Shown piece by piece: positions 29,815 through 38,722 of a DNA stretch of 64,000 bases (position 1 is its first letter; each line of letters opens with the position of its first letter). The stretch comes from Bacillus sp. AFS055030 (lineage in GTDB: Bacteria; Bacillota; Bacilli; Bacillales; Bacillaceae_G): assembly GCF_002574545.1 (NCBI RefSeq), contig NZ_NUGT01000026.1:1-64000 (forward strand), in the 5' to 3' direction. The notes beneath the pieces are model-generated. The model saw nothing but the letters and a program-made list of their open reading frames with translations, was not told the origin of the DNA and did not search any database. The position numbers and the translations under genes are program-made.

Positions 29815-29949
29815 GTGAATACTTTTGAAAAAAATGTTCAAAGCAAACGTAATGATTCAACAGATTCTGGTGTTGGTTTCGTTGTTTCATTTGGTTTCTT
29901 CGCTACTCTATTTATCATCGCAACAATTGTTGAGTTTGTTGCACGATAA
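29815..29949 (+). CDS. yqzM: YqzM-family small membrane protein
   Basis: A 44-residue protein (GTG start, strong SD AGGAGGGG 7 nt upstream) beginning MNTFEKNVQSKRND, with a single C-terminal TM helix (GFVVSFGFFATLFIIATIVEF). Size, topology and location between holA and comEC on the opposite strand match B. subtilis YqzM. Function unknown. It has its own terminator. Confidence 0.85.
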   Translation: MNTFEKNVQSKRNDSTDSGVGFVVSFGFFATLFIIATIVEFVAR

Positions 29950-29968
29950 TACATAGAACCAATTGATG

Positions 29969-29991
29969 GGGCTGCCTCGGCAGTCTTTTTT
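29969..29991 (+). terminator. Terminator after yqzM
   Basis: GGCTGCC-TC-GGCAGTC followed by TTTTTT. It overlaps the last bases of the convergent comEC gene. Confidence 0.85.
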
Positions 29992-32332
29992 AATTTCCTT
30001 CTTGGTTTCTGCTATTTGTTTTACGATATGCTTTAAATGTATAAATGGTACCTTGTCCACTTTTAAATTCATAAGTTATTGCACCAAGTTCATCAGTTCG
30101 TAAGATTTTAACATTGTACTTTTTTAATCGTTCAAGTACTTCATGTGTCGGATGACCATATCGATTTTTTCCCCCTACTGATATAATGCCAATTTGAGGC
30201 ATAACGGCTTTAATAAATTGTTCGGAAGTCGATGTTTTACTCCCATGATGACCTATTTTCAAAACATCTGCCTTTAAATCATGATATTTAGAGAGCAGCC
30301 GATTTTCTCCATTTTCATCTAAATCACCAGAAAATAACCAATTCTTCCCACCTATGAATGCCTTTAGAACAATTGACCCTTCGTTTTCCTCACCTACATA
30401 ATCTTTAATCGGAGAAATAACTTCAAAATAATTCGAACCCGTTTTCCAATTCATACCTTCGCTTATTTTTATAATCTCGACTCCTTTTTTTCTAGCTATA
30501 TTAATTCGTTCTTTTTCAGCTGAAGTAAATTTCGTCTTATCACCTACGATTAATTGTTTCACATGATATGATTGTAGCACCTCCTTTCCACCTCCAATAT
30601 GATCGATATCACCATGTGTAAATATTAATTTATCTATTTTACTAATTCCTTCACCTTTTAAAATTGGAATCAATAGATCCATGCCTGTCGAAAATGTTTT
30701 TTTGCGCTTCATCCACGTTTCTTCTTTTCCAGTTAATTTACCTCCTGTATCAATTACATAATTCCCTTTATTAAAAGGTAATTTTATAAGTATACAGTCA
30801 CCTTGTCCTACATCTATAAACATAATCTTTCCAACTGGGTTCATATAGGGATAAATCAAATGCCCGCTAATAAGAATAAAAAATCCAATCAAACAAATAG
30901 TTAATAACTTTTTCTCTCTCTTATCTTCCATAAAATATAAAATTAAAAATATTAGCAAGATATAAATAAACAGAATTTCTTTTGAAGGATGTGTAAAAAT
31001 CAACTTAATAAATGGCAATTGCATACATATACTCAGTAATTTATCTGATATGTTAATAAAGAAAGTTAGCAGTAGCGTTAACTGTTCGCTAATTTCAAAA
31101 TTAATAAAACTTAAACCAAAACTAATAATACATAGCGGCATAATAATAAAATTAATATAAGGAATGAAAAGTAAGTTAATGATTATACTGTATGGTGATA
31201 ATTCATGAAAATTAAAAAGTAAGATCGGGATTGATACTAACTGAGTAATACTAGATGTATAAAGAGCCTTTGCATACCAAGATTTGTAATTTAAAATTTG
31301 TTCTGAGGTTAAAACAAGTACAAAACTTGTCACAAAGGAAAATTGAAATCCAATATCATCAATATAATTAGGTTTCACCAATAGCATGATTATGCAAGAA
31401 GCGAATAAAAGGGCAGTAATGTCGATTTTCATTTTTGCTAACTTGTATATGCAAACTAACACACCTATAATAACCGCTCTGACAACTGACGCTTGAGCAC
31501 CTGCTAGAAATCCATATATCATAATACACAATATCGTTATAAATAAGCTGTTTTCTTTCGTTACGCCGATTCTAATTAGTAAAAAATAAACGCCAAGACT
31601 CAATAAACTAATATGAGAACCACTAATCGCAAGTAAATGTACGATTCCTACAATTTGATATTGAGATTCCGTAGTTGCATTCATTTTTGATCGTTCCCCA
31701 AATAGGAGAGCATTAATATATCCTTCTGTATTGGAATCAAAATTCTCCTCTACATATTTAGTTAAAGCATGTCGAATATCGTTTATTGATTGAATGATCG
31801 TTCGTTTTCCATCATTACAATCCACTAAACTATTTGGATTAGCAGTAATAATCCAGTAAATTCCTTGATTTAATAAGTACTTTCTATAATTAAATAAGTA
31901 TGGATTCGAATTTTCTAAAGGCATTGTAACTTCACCTTTTACTTCACATATTTCACCTATTTTTCTATTTTGAAAAACTTTTAATTGTTCTTTCGTATTT
32001 GCAAAACTATTTAGTAAGATTTCTTGATTATTGAGTTTAAATGTAAATGAAACTTTATTTCCATCTATTATTGGAGTCGAGATGATTTCACCTCGTACAT
32101 TTTGCGAAGGCTTTTGTTTAGGGGATTTCATATTATTGTTTTGTAGGTAACATATACTAGACGTAATACATAGCGAAAGTATACAAATTAATAAAATTAG
32201 CCATCTTTTCTTTCCGACTAAAAAAATCATTAAAAAAAGTAATATTAAAATAAAAAATAAATTATAGTTTTTAAAAAAGACGATTGTTATTATTTGTATA
32301 AAAACAATATAAGCTAGGTAAATACTCTTCAT
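29990..32332 (-). CDS. comEC: DNA uptake channel protein ComEC
   Basis: A 780-residue competence protein that forms the channel for single-stranded DNA entry. Two N-terminal TM helices, an OB-like external domain (residues about 80-180), the ComEC/Rec2 multi-TM domain (ALLFGERSKMNATTESQYQIVGIVHLLAISGSH) and a C-terminal metallo-beta-lactamase-like domain with THGDIDHIGGGKE and IGHHGSKTST. It starts 6 nt after the comEA stop with no separate SD, so translation is probably coupled. comEB, which lies between these genes in B. subtilis, is absent. Confidence 0.95.
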   Translation of the reverse strand: MKSIYLAYIVFIQIITIVFFKNYNLFFILILLFLMIFLVGKKRWLILLICILSLCITSSICYLQNNNMKSPKQKPSQNVRGEIISTPIIDGNKVSFTFKLNNQEILLNSFANTKEQLKVFQNRKIGEICEVKGEVTMPLENSNPYLFNYRKYLLNQGIYWIITANPNSLVDCNDGKRTIIQSINDIRHALTKYVEENFDSNTEGYINALLFGERSKMNATTESQYQIVGIVHLLAISGSHISLLSLGVYFLLIRIGVTKENSLFITILCIMIYGFLAGAQASVVRAVIIGVLVCIYKLAKMKIDITALLFASCIIMLLVKPNYIDDIGFQFSFVTSFVLVLTSEQILNYKSWYAKALYTSSITQLVSIPILLFNFHELSPYSIIINLLFIPYINFIIMPLCIISFGLSFINFEISEQLTLLLTFFINISDKLLSICMQLPFIKLIFTHPSKEILFIYILLIFLILYFMEDKREKKLLTICLIGFFILISGHLIYPYMNPVGKIMFIDVGQGDCILIKLPFNKGNYVIDTGGKLTGKEETWMKRKKTFSTGMDLLIPILKGEGISKIDKLIFTHGDIDHIGGGKEVLQSYHVKQLIVGDKTKFTSAEKERINIARKKGVEIIKISEGMNWKTGSNYFEVISPIKDYVGEENEGSIVLKAFIGGKNWLFSGDLDENGENRLLSKYHDLKADVLKIGHHGSKTSTSEQFIKAVMPQIGIISVGGKNRYGHPTHEVLERLKKYNVKILRTDELGAITYEFKSGQGTIYTFKAYRKTNSRNQEGN

Positions 32333-32338
32333 TTGTAT

Positions 32339-32956
32339 TTATCGAATGACAATAAACGGAGTCATTTTTTCAAGCGATTTTTTGCCGATTCCATTTACAG
32401 ATTCTAATTGTTCTACTGAAGTAAATGGTCCGTTTTGATCAATATAATCTAAAATATTTTTTGCTTTTGATGGGCCTACACCAGGTATTTTTTCCAATTC
32501 TGATTGTGATGCATGGTTTATATCGATCATCTCATTTTGGTTCGTTCCATCTCCCGTATTTTTAATTATGGTTTGATCAGTTTCTTCTCCAATAAACGGT
32601 ACATAAATGACCATCTCATCAAACGTTTTTTCAGCTAAATTAACCTTATTAACATCAGCTTTTTCTTTAAATCCTCCCGCTAATCTAATTACGTCAATCA
32701 CACGTTCTCCTTCTTTGCATTGAAATACACCTGGTTTTTGTATTGCACCTTTTACATCAACCATGAATACTTTTGAATTCACTGGAACAATTTCTTCTTT
32801 TTTCTGATCATCATTTTTCTTTACTGTTTCTACTTTAGGCGATTGCTTTGCGAAAACTACTTCATTTTTACTTTTAATTTGATAAAAATTTACGACTAAA
32901 ATCCCGACAATTACTACACAGATCCAAACCAATTTGTTATGAATTAACTTCTTCAT
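32339..32956 (-). CDS. comEA: Competence protein ComEA, DNA receptor
   Basis: A 205-residue membrane-anchored DNA-binding protein. N-terminal TM helix (KLVWICVVIVGILVVNFYQ), a charged linker, a SLBB-type domain (VFMVDVKGAIQKPGVFQ...RVIDVIRLAGGF) and a C-terminal double helix-hairpin-helix (IDINHASQSELEKIPGVGPSKAKNILDYI, IGKKSLEKMTPFIVI). First gene of the late competence operon, divergent from comER. Confidence 0.95.
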   Translation of the reverse strand: MKKLIHNKLVWICVVIVGILVVNFYQIKSKNEVVFAKQSPKVETVKKNDDQKKEEIVPVNSKVFMVDVKGAIQKPGVFQCKEGERVIDVIRLAGGFKEKADVNKVNLAEKTFDEMVIYVPFIGEETDQTIIKNTGDGTNQNEMIDINHASQSELEKIPGVGPSKAKNILDYIDQNGPFTSVEQLESVNGIGKKSLEKMTPFIVIR

Positions 32957-33045
32957 TTATTTCCTCCATTTTAACTTATATCATTATTTTCGACCTTGCT
33001 TCATATAGTGTAGGAGAGAATGTATGCAAAGGAAGGGATGTACTC

Positions 33046-33861
33046 ATGAACGTAGGAATCATAGGTACAGGAAATATGGGTACCATTTTGCTCAATGGAT
33101 TAATAAAATCAAATGCAGTAAAGCCCTCCGAATTAACTATTACAAACCGGTCAATGTATAAAGCTTATGAGCTAAAAAATATATATCCTGATTTAAATGT
33201 TGTTGAGACTGCTAAAGAAGTAATTACCGCTTCAGAAATTGTATTAGTTTGCGTAAAACCTTTAGAAATGCAACCACTTTTTTCATCTTTACAAAAACAT
33301 TTCACTAAAAAACATTGTGTTATATCAATCACTAGTCCAATTAAAGTTGAACAAATTGAAGCGATCTTACCTTGTCAAGTTGCACGCGTTATTCCAAGCA
33401 TTACGAATCAAGCGTTGAGTGGGGTAACTTTAGTTAATTTCGGGAATCGTTGTACTGCTAAATGTAAGGAGCAAATAATCGAACTTTTTTCGAATATCTC
33501 TAAACCGGTCATGATTACAGAAGATATCACAAGAGTTTCATCAGATATCGCAAGCTGTGGGCCCGCTTTTTTTAGTTACTTGCTTCAAAAGTTTATTGAT
33601 GCGGCTGTTTGTCAAACCTCAATTTCGAAGGAGCAAGCAACAATCTTGGCAGAAGAAATGATTATTGGTTTTGGAAAACTAATTGAACAAAAACATTTTA
33701 CGCTTGAAACCCTTCAAGAAAAGGTATGTGTAAAAGGCGGAATTACTGGAGAAGGTATTAAAGTATTAGAGGCCCGGGTAGGAGATTTATTCGAAGAAAT
33801 TTTTGAAAAAACACATGATAAGTTTGATAAGGAAATTGAGCGTGTAAAGGAACAATTTTGA
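33046..33861 (+). CDS. comER: Late competence protein ComER, pyrroline-5-carboxylate reductase-like
   Basis: A 271-residue member of the P5C-reductase family. Rossmann motif GIIGTGNMGTILLNGLI at the N-terminus, VCVKPLEMQPL, and the C-terminal helical domain with GPAFFSYLLQKFIDAA and VKGGITGEGIKVLE. The last segment departs from the catalytic TSPGGTT of true ProC, supporting ComER rather than ProC. It is divergent from comEA, as in B. subtilis. ComER is linked to competence or sporulation timing in related species. Confidence 0.9.
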   Translation: MNVGIIGTGNMGTILLNGLIKSNAVKPSELTITNRSMYKAYELKNIYPDLNVVETAKEVITASEIVLVCVKPLEMQPLFSSLQKHFTKKHCVISITSPIKVEQIEAILPCQVARVIPSITNQALSGVTLVNFGNRCTAKCKEQIIELFSNISKPVMITEDITRVSSDIASCGPAFFSYLLQKFIDAAVCQTSISKEQATILAEEMIIGFGKLIEQKHFTLETLQEKVCVKGGITGEGIKVLEARVGDLFEEIFEKTHDKFDKEIERVKEQF

Positions 33862-33937
33862 TTCTTAAAAATGATTATACAGCTTTATTGTATTCGTAAC
33901 AAAAATGCAAAAATTAATTTTGTTGGCCTTATAAAGT

Positions 33938-33980
33938 AAAAAACCCTTTAAGAAAAGGAATTTTCATTAAAGGGTTTTTT
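33938..33980. terminator. Bidirectional terminator between comER and yqeM
   Basis: AAAAAACCCTTTAA pairs with TTAAAGGGTTTTTT around a 15-nt loop. A and T runs on both sides suit the two convergent genes. Confidence 0.88.
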
Positions 33981-34722
33981 ATTTTTTCATTGCTATAAAA
34001 AAGATTCGTTCAGAAGTATCCTCTACATCTTCATCGAAATCTGCTATGATTTCTTTCACTTCAAATCCAGTTTGATTTAACAAAGATTTATACGTATTTA
34101 TTGGAAATGTTCTTTGATTGTGATACTCTTCAAAGCGTTCATATAAATCACGATTTTCCTCTTTCATAAAGAAAACTAAATCATGTTCGACACTTAATGG
34201 GTATTCTCCTTGCGTACAAGACCAAACTAAGCTTAACTCTGCATCATCAATAAAAAATGTCTCTTCACCAAAGATTTCTTCAATTTTATAAGGTGAATGT
34301 ACATCAAATAAAAACAAGCCATTATCTTTTAAGCTTTCATTTACTTTTTTAAAGGTTTGTTTTACTTGATCTTCTGTTTCTAAATAGTTAAGTGAATCAC
34401 AGAAAATTGTTACACAATCTAATTGGTCAAATCCTTCTAATTCCACCATATTTTGTTGAAAAAAAGGAATATTAACTTTTTCTAATTCTGCTTTTGCCAT
34501 TGCGACACTTAACATTTCCTCAGATAAATCTACCCCACTAATTGAATAATTCAATTTTGCTAATAAGATGGGTAATGTACCTGTTCCACACCCTATATCT
34601 AAAATTTGAGGCTGAAGCATTTCATATTTTTGAAATACATTTTTTAGGAATTGAACCCATTTTTCATAAGGGACATCATTCATTAACTGATCATACAAAT
34701 ACGCGAAGCGATTGTATGTCAT
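33979..34722 (-). CDS. yqeM: YqeM-like SAM-dependent methyltransferase
   Basis: A 247-residue class I methyltransferase: motif I ILDIGCGTGTLPILLA, GVDLSEEMLSVA, and TIFCDSLNYLETEDQV. It overlaps rsfS by 4 nt (ATGA) at the end of the yqeG-to-yqeM operon, as in B. subtilis. The substrate is unknown, although the surroundings are ribosome-related. Confidence 0.9.
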   Translation of the reverse strand: MTYNRFAYLYDQLMNDVPYEKWVQFLKNVFQKYEMLQPQILDIGCGTGTLPILLAKLNYSISGVDLSEEMLSVAMAKAELEKVNIPFFQQNMVELEGFDQLDCVTIFCDSLNYLETEDQVKQTFKKVNESLKDNGLFLFDVHSPYKIEEIFGEETFFIDDAELSLVWSCTQGEYPLSVEHDLVFFMKEENRDLYERFEEYHNQRTFPINTYKSLLNQTGFEVKEIIADFDEDVEDTSERIFFIAMKK

Positions 34723-35075
34723 GAAAGAAGCTCTCCATAAACATCAAGAGAAGGAGCATCTCCCCATAACTTTTCTAGGTTATAATAGCTTCTTTCGTCA
34801 CGATGGAAAATATGAACGACAACGTCACCGATGTCGACTAAAACCCAACGAGCTTCGTCAAAGCCTTCTAAACGTTTAACATCTTTACCATTTTTTTGAG
34901 CTTGATCTTTCACTTCTCTTGCAATAGCCTGAACTTGCTTATCTGAATTACCGTGACAAATAATGAAATAATCTGCAATTGCAGAGATTCCTTTCATATC
35001 TAATACGACTAAATCTTCTGCTTTTTTATCGTCAGCAGCATTTACAGCTAGCATCATTAATTCTTTTTCATTCAT
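34719..35075 (-). CDS. rsfS: Ribosomal silencing factor RsfS
   Basis: A 118-residue RsfS/YqeL that binds L14 on the 50S subunit and blocks subunit joining in poor nutrition. Conserved segments are DLVVLDMKGISAIADYFIICHGNSDKQVQAIA and RLEGFDEARWVLVDIGDVVVHIF. It lies 5 nt after yqeK. Confidence 0.95.
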   Translation of the reverse strand: MNEKELMMLAVNAADDKKAEDLVVLDMKGISAIADYFIICHGNSDKQVQAIAREVKDQAQKNGKDVKRLEGFDEARWVLVDIGDVVVHIFHRDERSYYNLEKLWGDAPSLDVYGELLS

Positions 35076-35080
35076 TCCTT

Positions 35081-35656
35081 TTATTCCCCCTGGCTTTTAA
35101 CTTGTTTTAATATAGAGTTATATGTTTTAACCGTTAATGGGTAAACTGTTTGTTCTTTATTAATCAAAAATGTAATTGTATTTTTTAGTGCAAATAATAA
35201 AGCTTGATCCAAATCTTGATTCGCTAATTCCCGAGCTTGCTCTACACCTAGAAAACTACGATTAGGTTCAATATAATCTGCTACATATATTACTTTATCT
35301 AATAAATTCATGTCTTCATGACCACTTGTATGATATGTGATTGCTTGTAATATCTCTTGATCATCAATTCCATATTCATGTTCAGTAAGAAATGCACCAA
35401 CAGGAGCATGCCATAATTCTTTATTGTACTTCAAAAGATTTAATGAAAGCTTATTGTCTTCCATAATTGATTTTAATTCTTTAATCGGCATGCATTTTGC
35501 GACATCATGGAAAATTGCAGCTAGTTCTGCTTTTTTTACATCCGCACCGTACTTTTCGGCTAGTCTAACTGCAGTTTCCATCACACCAATAGTATGTGTA
35601 AAACGCCCGTTCGTTAGTTTTTCTTTTACAAATGTAAGTGCTTTTTGTTTATCCAT
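35081..35656 (-). CDS. yqeK: YqeK HD-domain Ap4A hydrolase
   Basis: A 191-residue HD-family symmetrical diadenosine tetraphosphatase. Motifs: RFTHTIGVMETAVRLAE, the HD pair in LAAIFHDVAKCMP, HAPVGAFLTEHEYGI and YVADYIEPNRSF. In most Bacillaceae nadD immediately precedes it; here only 37 nt separate it from the RNA-binding protein gene, and nadD is absent. Confidence 0.93.
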   Translation of the reverse strand: MDKQKALTFVKEKLTNGRFTHTIGVMETAVRLAEKYGADVKKAELAAIFHDVAKCMPIKELKSIMEDNKLSLNLLKYNKELWHAPVGAFLTEHEYGIDDQEILQAITYHTSGHEDMNLLDKVIYVADYIEPNRSFLGVEQARELANQDLDQALLFALKNTITFLINKEQTVYPLTVKTYNSILKQVKSQGE

Positions 35657-35693
35657 TAATCCGCTTCTCCTCTAATTAACGGTATTTAACATA

Positions 35694-35984
35694 TTAAGGT
35701 AATACGATTGTTTTATTTTCTTCAGACTCTTTATATAAAACAATTGTATGTCCAATTACTTGTACAAGTTCAGCGTTTGTTCCTTCAACTAACTGATCTG
35801 CTACATCGTAACGATCATCATCGCAATTTTGAAGTATACTTACTTTTAAAAGTTCCCTTACTTCAAGCGCTTCTGAAATTTGTTTAACCATATTTTCATT
35901 AACTCCACCTTTTCCTACTTGAAAAATAGGGTTCAAGTGATGAGCTTTCGAACGTAAAAATCTTTTTTGTTTACCTGTTAACAT
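35694..35984 (-). CDS. yhbY: YhbY/YqeI CRM-domain RNA-binding protein
   Basis: A 96-residue CRS1-YhbY domain protein associated with pre-50S assembly. It starts MLTGKQKRFLRSKAHHLNPIF and has VGKGGVNENMVKQI followed by LVEGTNAELVQVIGHTIVLY. It overlaps the end of aroE by 7 nt. Confidence 0.93.
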   Translation of the reverse strand: MLTGKQKRFLRSKAHHLNPIFQVGKGGVNENMVKQISEALEVRELLKVSILQNCDDDRYDVADQLVEGTNAELVQVIGHTIVLYKESEENKTIVLP

Positions 35985-36814
35985 TTTGTTCCTCCAAGTT
36001 TTCTTTCTAATAATGAGTAAGCATCAATCGTATTTGGAAAAATTCCCGTCCACTCTTGAAATGCTAATGCTCCTTGATAAATAAACATCGGTAATCCGTT
36101 TTGTATTGTCGCATTTCTTTCTTCAGCTTCTTTTAAAAATACTGTTTTAAATGGACTATAAATAAGATCCGATACAATTGCATCTGGTAATAAATTAGTT
36201 AGTGCTAACGGCGTGCTATTTTCATTTGGTTTCATTCCAACAGAAGTTGTTTGAATGATAAGAGAAAATTGACCTAAATGTTCTTCAGCATCTGAAATTG
36301 ACATAATATTAACTTCATTCATCAGCTTACCATCTAGAAGAGCCTCTGCTTTTTCTAACGTTCGGTTGGTGACTGTAATACGCTTAACACCCAAGTGAAG
36401 TAAGCTATAAAGAATCGCTCTCGCTGCACCACCTGCACCGATAATCAATATCTTTTCTTCTTCAATCGGATTTTTCAAAACATAGGATAATCCTCTACAA
36501 TACCCGATACCATCAGTATTTTTACCATACAGTTTTCCATTTTTATTGATAACTGTATTTACAGCTCCAATTGCTTTTGCTAGTGGATCAATTTCATCTA
36601 AGTACTGCATAATTTCTACTTTTAGTGGTGCTGTAACATTAAATCCTTTTACAGTTGAACGAAATTCTGTCATAACTGATTTTAATTCTGCTATCCCAAC
36701 TTCTTTTGCTAAATAGTGACCCGAGATATGATTAGAGTCAAACCATTCATTATGCATAGTTGGAGACATTGAATGACCAATCGGTTGACCGATTACATAG
36801 TATTGGTCTTTCAT
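35978..36814 (-). CDS. aroE: Shikimate dehydrogenase AroE
   Basis: An NADP-dependent reductase of the shikimate pathway, about 278 residues. N-terminal substrate site YVIGQPIGHSMSPTMHNEWF, the catalytic KNTDG (YGKNTDGIGY) and NVTAPLK, and Rossmann motif LIIGAGGAARAI with NRTLEKAEAL. Start: ATG 36814; a TTG 15 nt further upstream has no SD. Located between yqeH and yhbY as in B. subtilis. With aroA and tyrA elsewhere in this window it serves aromatic amino acid synthesis. Confidence 0.95.
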   Translation of the reverse strand: MKDQYYVIGQPIGHSMSPTMHNEWFDSNHISGHYLAKEVGIAELKSVMTEFRSTVKGFNVTAPLKVEIMQYLDEIDPLAKAIGAVNTVINKNGKLYGKNTDGIGYCRGLSYVLKNPIEEEKILIIGAGGAARAILYSLLHLGVKRITVTNRTLEKAEALLDGKLMNEVNIMSISDAEEHLGQFSLIIQTTSVGMKPNENSTPLALTNLLPDAIVSDLIYSPFKTVFLKEAEERNATIQNGLPMFIYQGALAFQEWTGIFPNTIDAYSLLERKLGGTKC

Positions 36815-36836
36815 TCCTCTCGCCCCCAAATTATTC

Positions 36837-37946
36837 TTATATAATAGAATTACGAAGAGTTACAGCTACACCTTTTGGTACATAAGCAACAATTTTAGCA
36901 CCAGGTTCATTCACTGTGATCCAACCTAACCCTGAATAAACTATATCAGTTTTAGCATCTTTTATCATAAATTCATGCTTCACTAATTTCGGAAGCTCAT
37001 TTATTTGTTCACCATATGGTGGAACTAATAATTCCCCAGCTTGTCTTTCATATAAATCATCAGCATTTTCTTGTTTAGTACGATGAATTGTTAATTCGTT
37101 TGAGAAGTGGCAAGTAAAAGAACGTCTTCCACCCTCTAAATAATCAAAACGAGCTAACCCACCAAAGAATAATGTTTGCCCCTCATTTAATTGATAAACC
37201 ATAGGCTTAATTTCTTTTTTCGGTGTAATAATCTTTAAACCTTTTTTATCAACGAAATGAGCCATTTGATGATGATTAATAATACCTGGAGTATCGATTA
37301 GATCACTCTCGTCATCAAGTGGGATTTGAATCATATCAAGTGTTGTTCCTGGAAAATGCGAAGTAGTAATAATATTACTATTTTCTTCACTATAACGTTT
37401 AATCATCGTATTAATAAAGGTTGATTTACCAACATTAGTACAACCTACTACGTATACATCCTTACCTTCACGATGCTTCTCAATACTTTCAGCTAATTCA
37501 TCTATGCCAGTGCCTTTGACTGCACTAATTAAATGAACACCTGCAGGTTTTAATCCCCAACGTTTTGCAGTTCCGCTCATCCATTGAGTCAGCTTATTTT
37601 TCTTAACTGACTTTGGTATTAAATCCGCCTTATTTCCAACTAATAATATTTTATTGTTTCCAACGAATCGATTAATCCCATTTAACCAACTGCCTGAAAA
37701 ATCAAAAATATCTACTACTTTTATAACAAGACAGTCCTTAGAACCAATCCCATTTAAGATACGAATAAAGTCAGAATCAGTCAACTCGACATCTTGAATC
37801 TCATTATAGTTTTTTAGACGGAAACAGCGTTGACAAATAATCTCTTCTTTTTCTAATGAAGATGGTGGTGCATATCCAAGTTTGTCTTTATCCTCTGTTT
37901 GAATTTCAACTCCACAACCAATACATCTTACTACTGTAGTACTCAC
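36837..37946 (-). CDS. yqeH: Ribosome biogenesis GTPase YqeH
   Basis: A 369-residue circularly permuted GTPase needed for 30S assembly. N-terminal zinc finger (CIGCGVEI...CQRCFRL), then permuted motifs in the order G4 GNKADLIP, G5 ISAVKGTGI, G1 GCTNVGKSTFIN, G3 DTPGI. A C-terminal beta domain follows. It overlaps yqeG by 4 nt. Confidence 0.95.
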   Translation of the reverse strand: MSTTVVRCIGCGVEIQTEDKDKLGYAPPSSLEKEEIICQRCFRLKNYNEIQDVELTDSDFIRILNGIGSKDCLVIKVVDIFDFSGSWLNGINRFVGNNKILLVGNKADLIPKSVKKNKLTQWMSGTAKRWGLKPAGVHLISAVKGTGIDELAESIEKHREGKDVYVVGCTNVGKSTFINTMIKRYSEENSNIITTSHFPGTTLDMIQIPLDDESDLIDTPGIINHHQMAHFVDKKGLKIITPKKEIKPMVYQLNEGQTLFFGGLARFDYLEGGRRSFTCHFSNELTIHRTKQENADDLYERQAGELLVPPYGEQINELPKLVKHEFMIKDAKTDIVYSGLGWITVNEPGAKIVAYVPKGVAVTLRNSII

Positions 37947-38464
37947 TTTTTATCCTCCCATTGTAGTAATCCTTGCTTCCTTAAAGATGAAAGAATTCTA
38001 CGTTCTACCATTCGATTAAATCTTGTCCAAATTCCATCTGTACTTGCAACTGGAACAACTAAAATAGTATGAATTCCTTGACGATTGCCTCCAAATACGT
38101 CTGTCAGCAATTGATCTCCTATCATCACGACTTCATTTGGCTTTAAATTCATTTGTTTATAAGCCTTTTTATATGATGTTGCTAGTGGTTTACGTGCACG
38201 GTGAATGAATGGAATGCCAAGTGGATCACAAAACTTTCCAACACGCTCAGCATTGTTATTCGATACAACTGTAATTTTAATCCCTGCATCGTCCATGCTT
38301 TTGAACCATTTCGTTAGCTCTGGAGTAGCTAATGGACGGTCCCATTCTACTAACGTATTATCTAAATCAGTAATGATCCCTTTTATTCCTAAGCTTTTTA
38401 AATGCTCAGGCGTAATTGCATAAACATTATTAACAGTCTCACTCGGTAAAAATTTATTAAACAT
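37943..38464 (-). CDS. yqeG: YqeG-family HAD-IIIA phosphatase
   Basis: A 173-residue HAD hydrolase. Motif I GIITDLDNTLVEWD, motif II VVSNNN, Lys in RKPLATSYKKA and motif III MIGDQLLTDVFGGNR. First gene of the yqeG-yqeH-aroE-yhbY-yqeK-rsfS-yqeM operon, divergent from sda. The physiological substrate is not established; related enzymes act on phosphatidylglycerophosphate. Confidence 0.93.
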   Translation of the reverse strand: MFNKFLPSETVNNVYAITPEHLKSLGIKGIITDLDNTLVEWDRPLATPELTKWFKSMDDAGIKITVVSNNNAERVGKFCDPLGIPFIHRARKPLATSYKKAYKQMNLKPNEVVMIGDQLLTDVFGGNRQGIHTILVVPVASTDGIWTRFNRMVERRILSSLRKQGLLQWEDKK

Positions 38465-38521
38465 TATTACACCTCAATATATTCTTAAAATCGTTCGACA
38501 AATAACTACAATCATTCTAAC

Positions 38522-38621
38522 TGTGGATAAATCTATACACATTATCCTTTGTCCAAGAGCCTGCCTTTTTAGAATATATAAACAAATTACCCACAACTTA
38601 TCCACCTATTTCTGTGGATAA
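38522..38621. promoter_or_regulatory. DnaA-box cluster upstream of sda
   Basis: Two perfect TTATCCACA boxes on the minus strand (TGTGGATAA at 38522-38530 and 38613-38621) and two one-mismatch boxes on the plus strand (TTACCCACA 38587-38595, TTATCCACC 38598-38606). In B. subtilis DnaA activates sda through such boxes; the dense group here supports the same control. Confidence 0.85.
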
Positions 38622-38722
38622 ACGAACGATTGTTCTATTTTTAAAAATTTGATACATTAAGTTTACGAAGAAATTCAAAAACTTTTCTCACTCGGAGGTG
38701 AATGCCCAACCGGGCAAAAATT

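Noticed and set aside
38494-38500. TTCGACA (Spo0A-box core) upstream of sda and yqeG
   Set aside because: A seven-base match is expected several times by chance in 64 kb, and no promoter geometry supports it.
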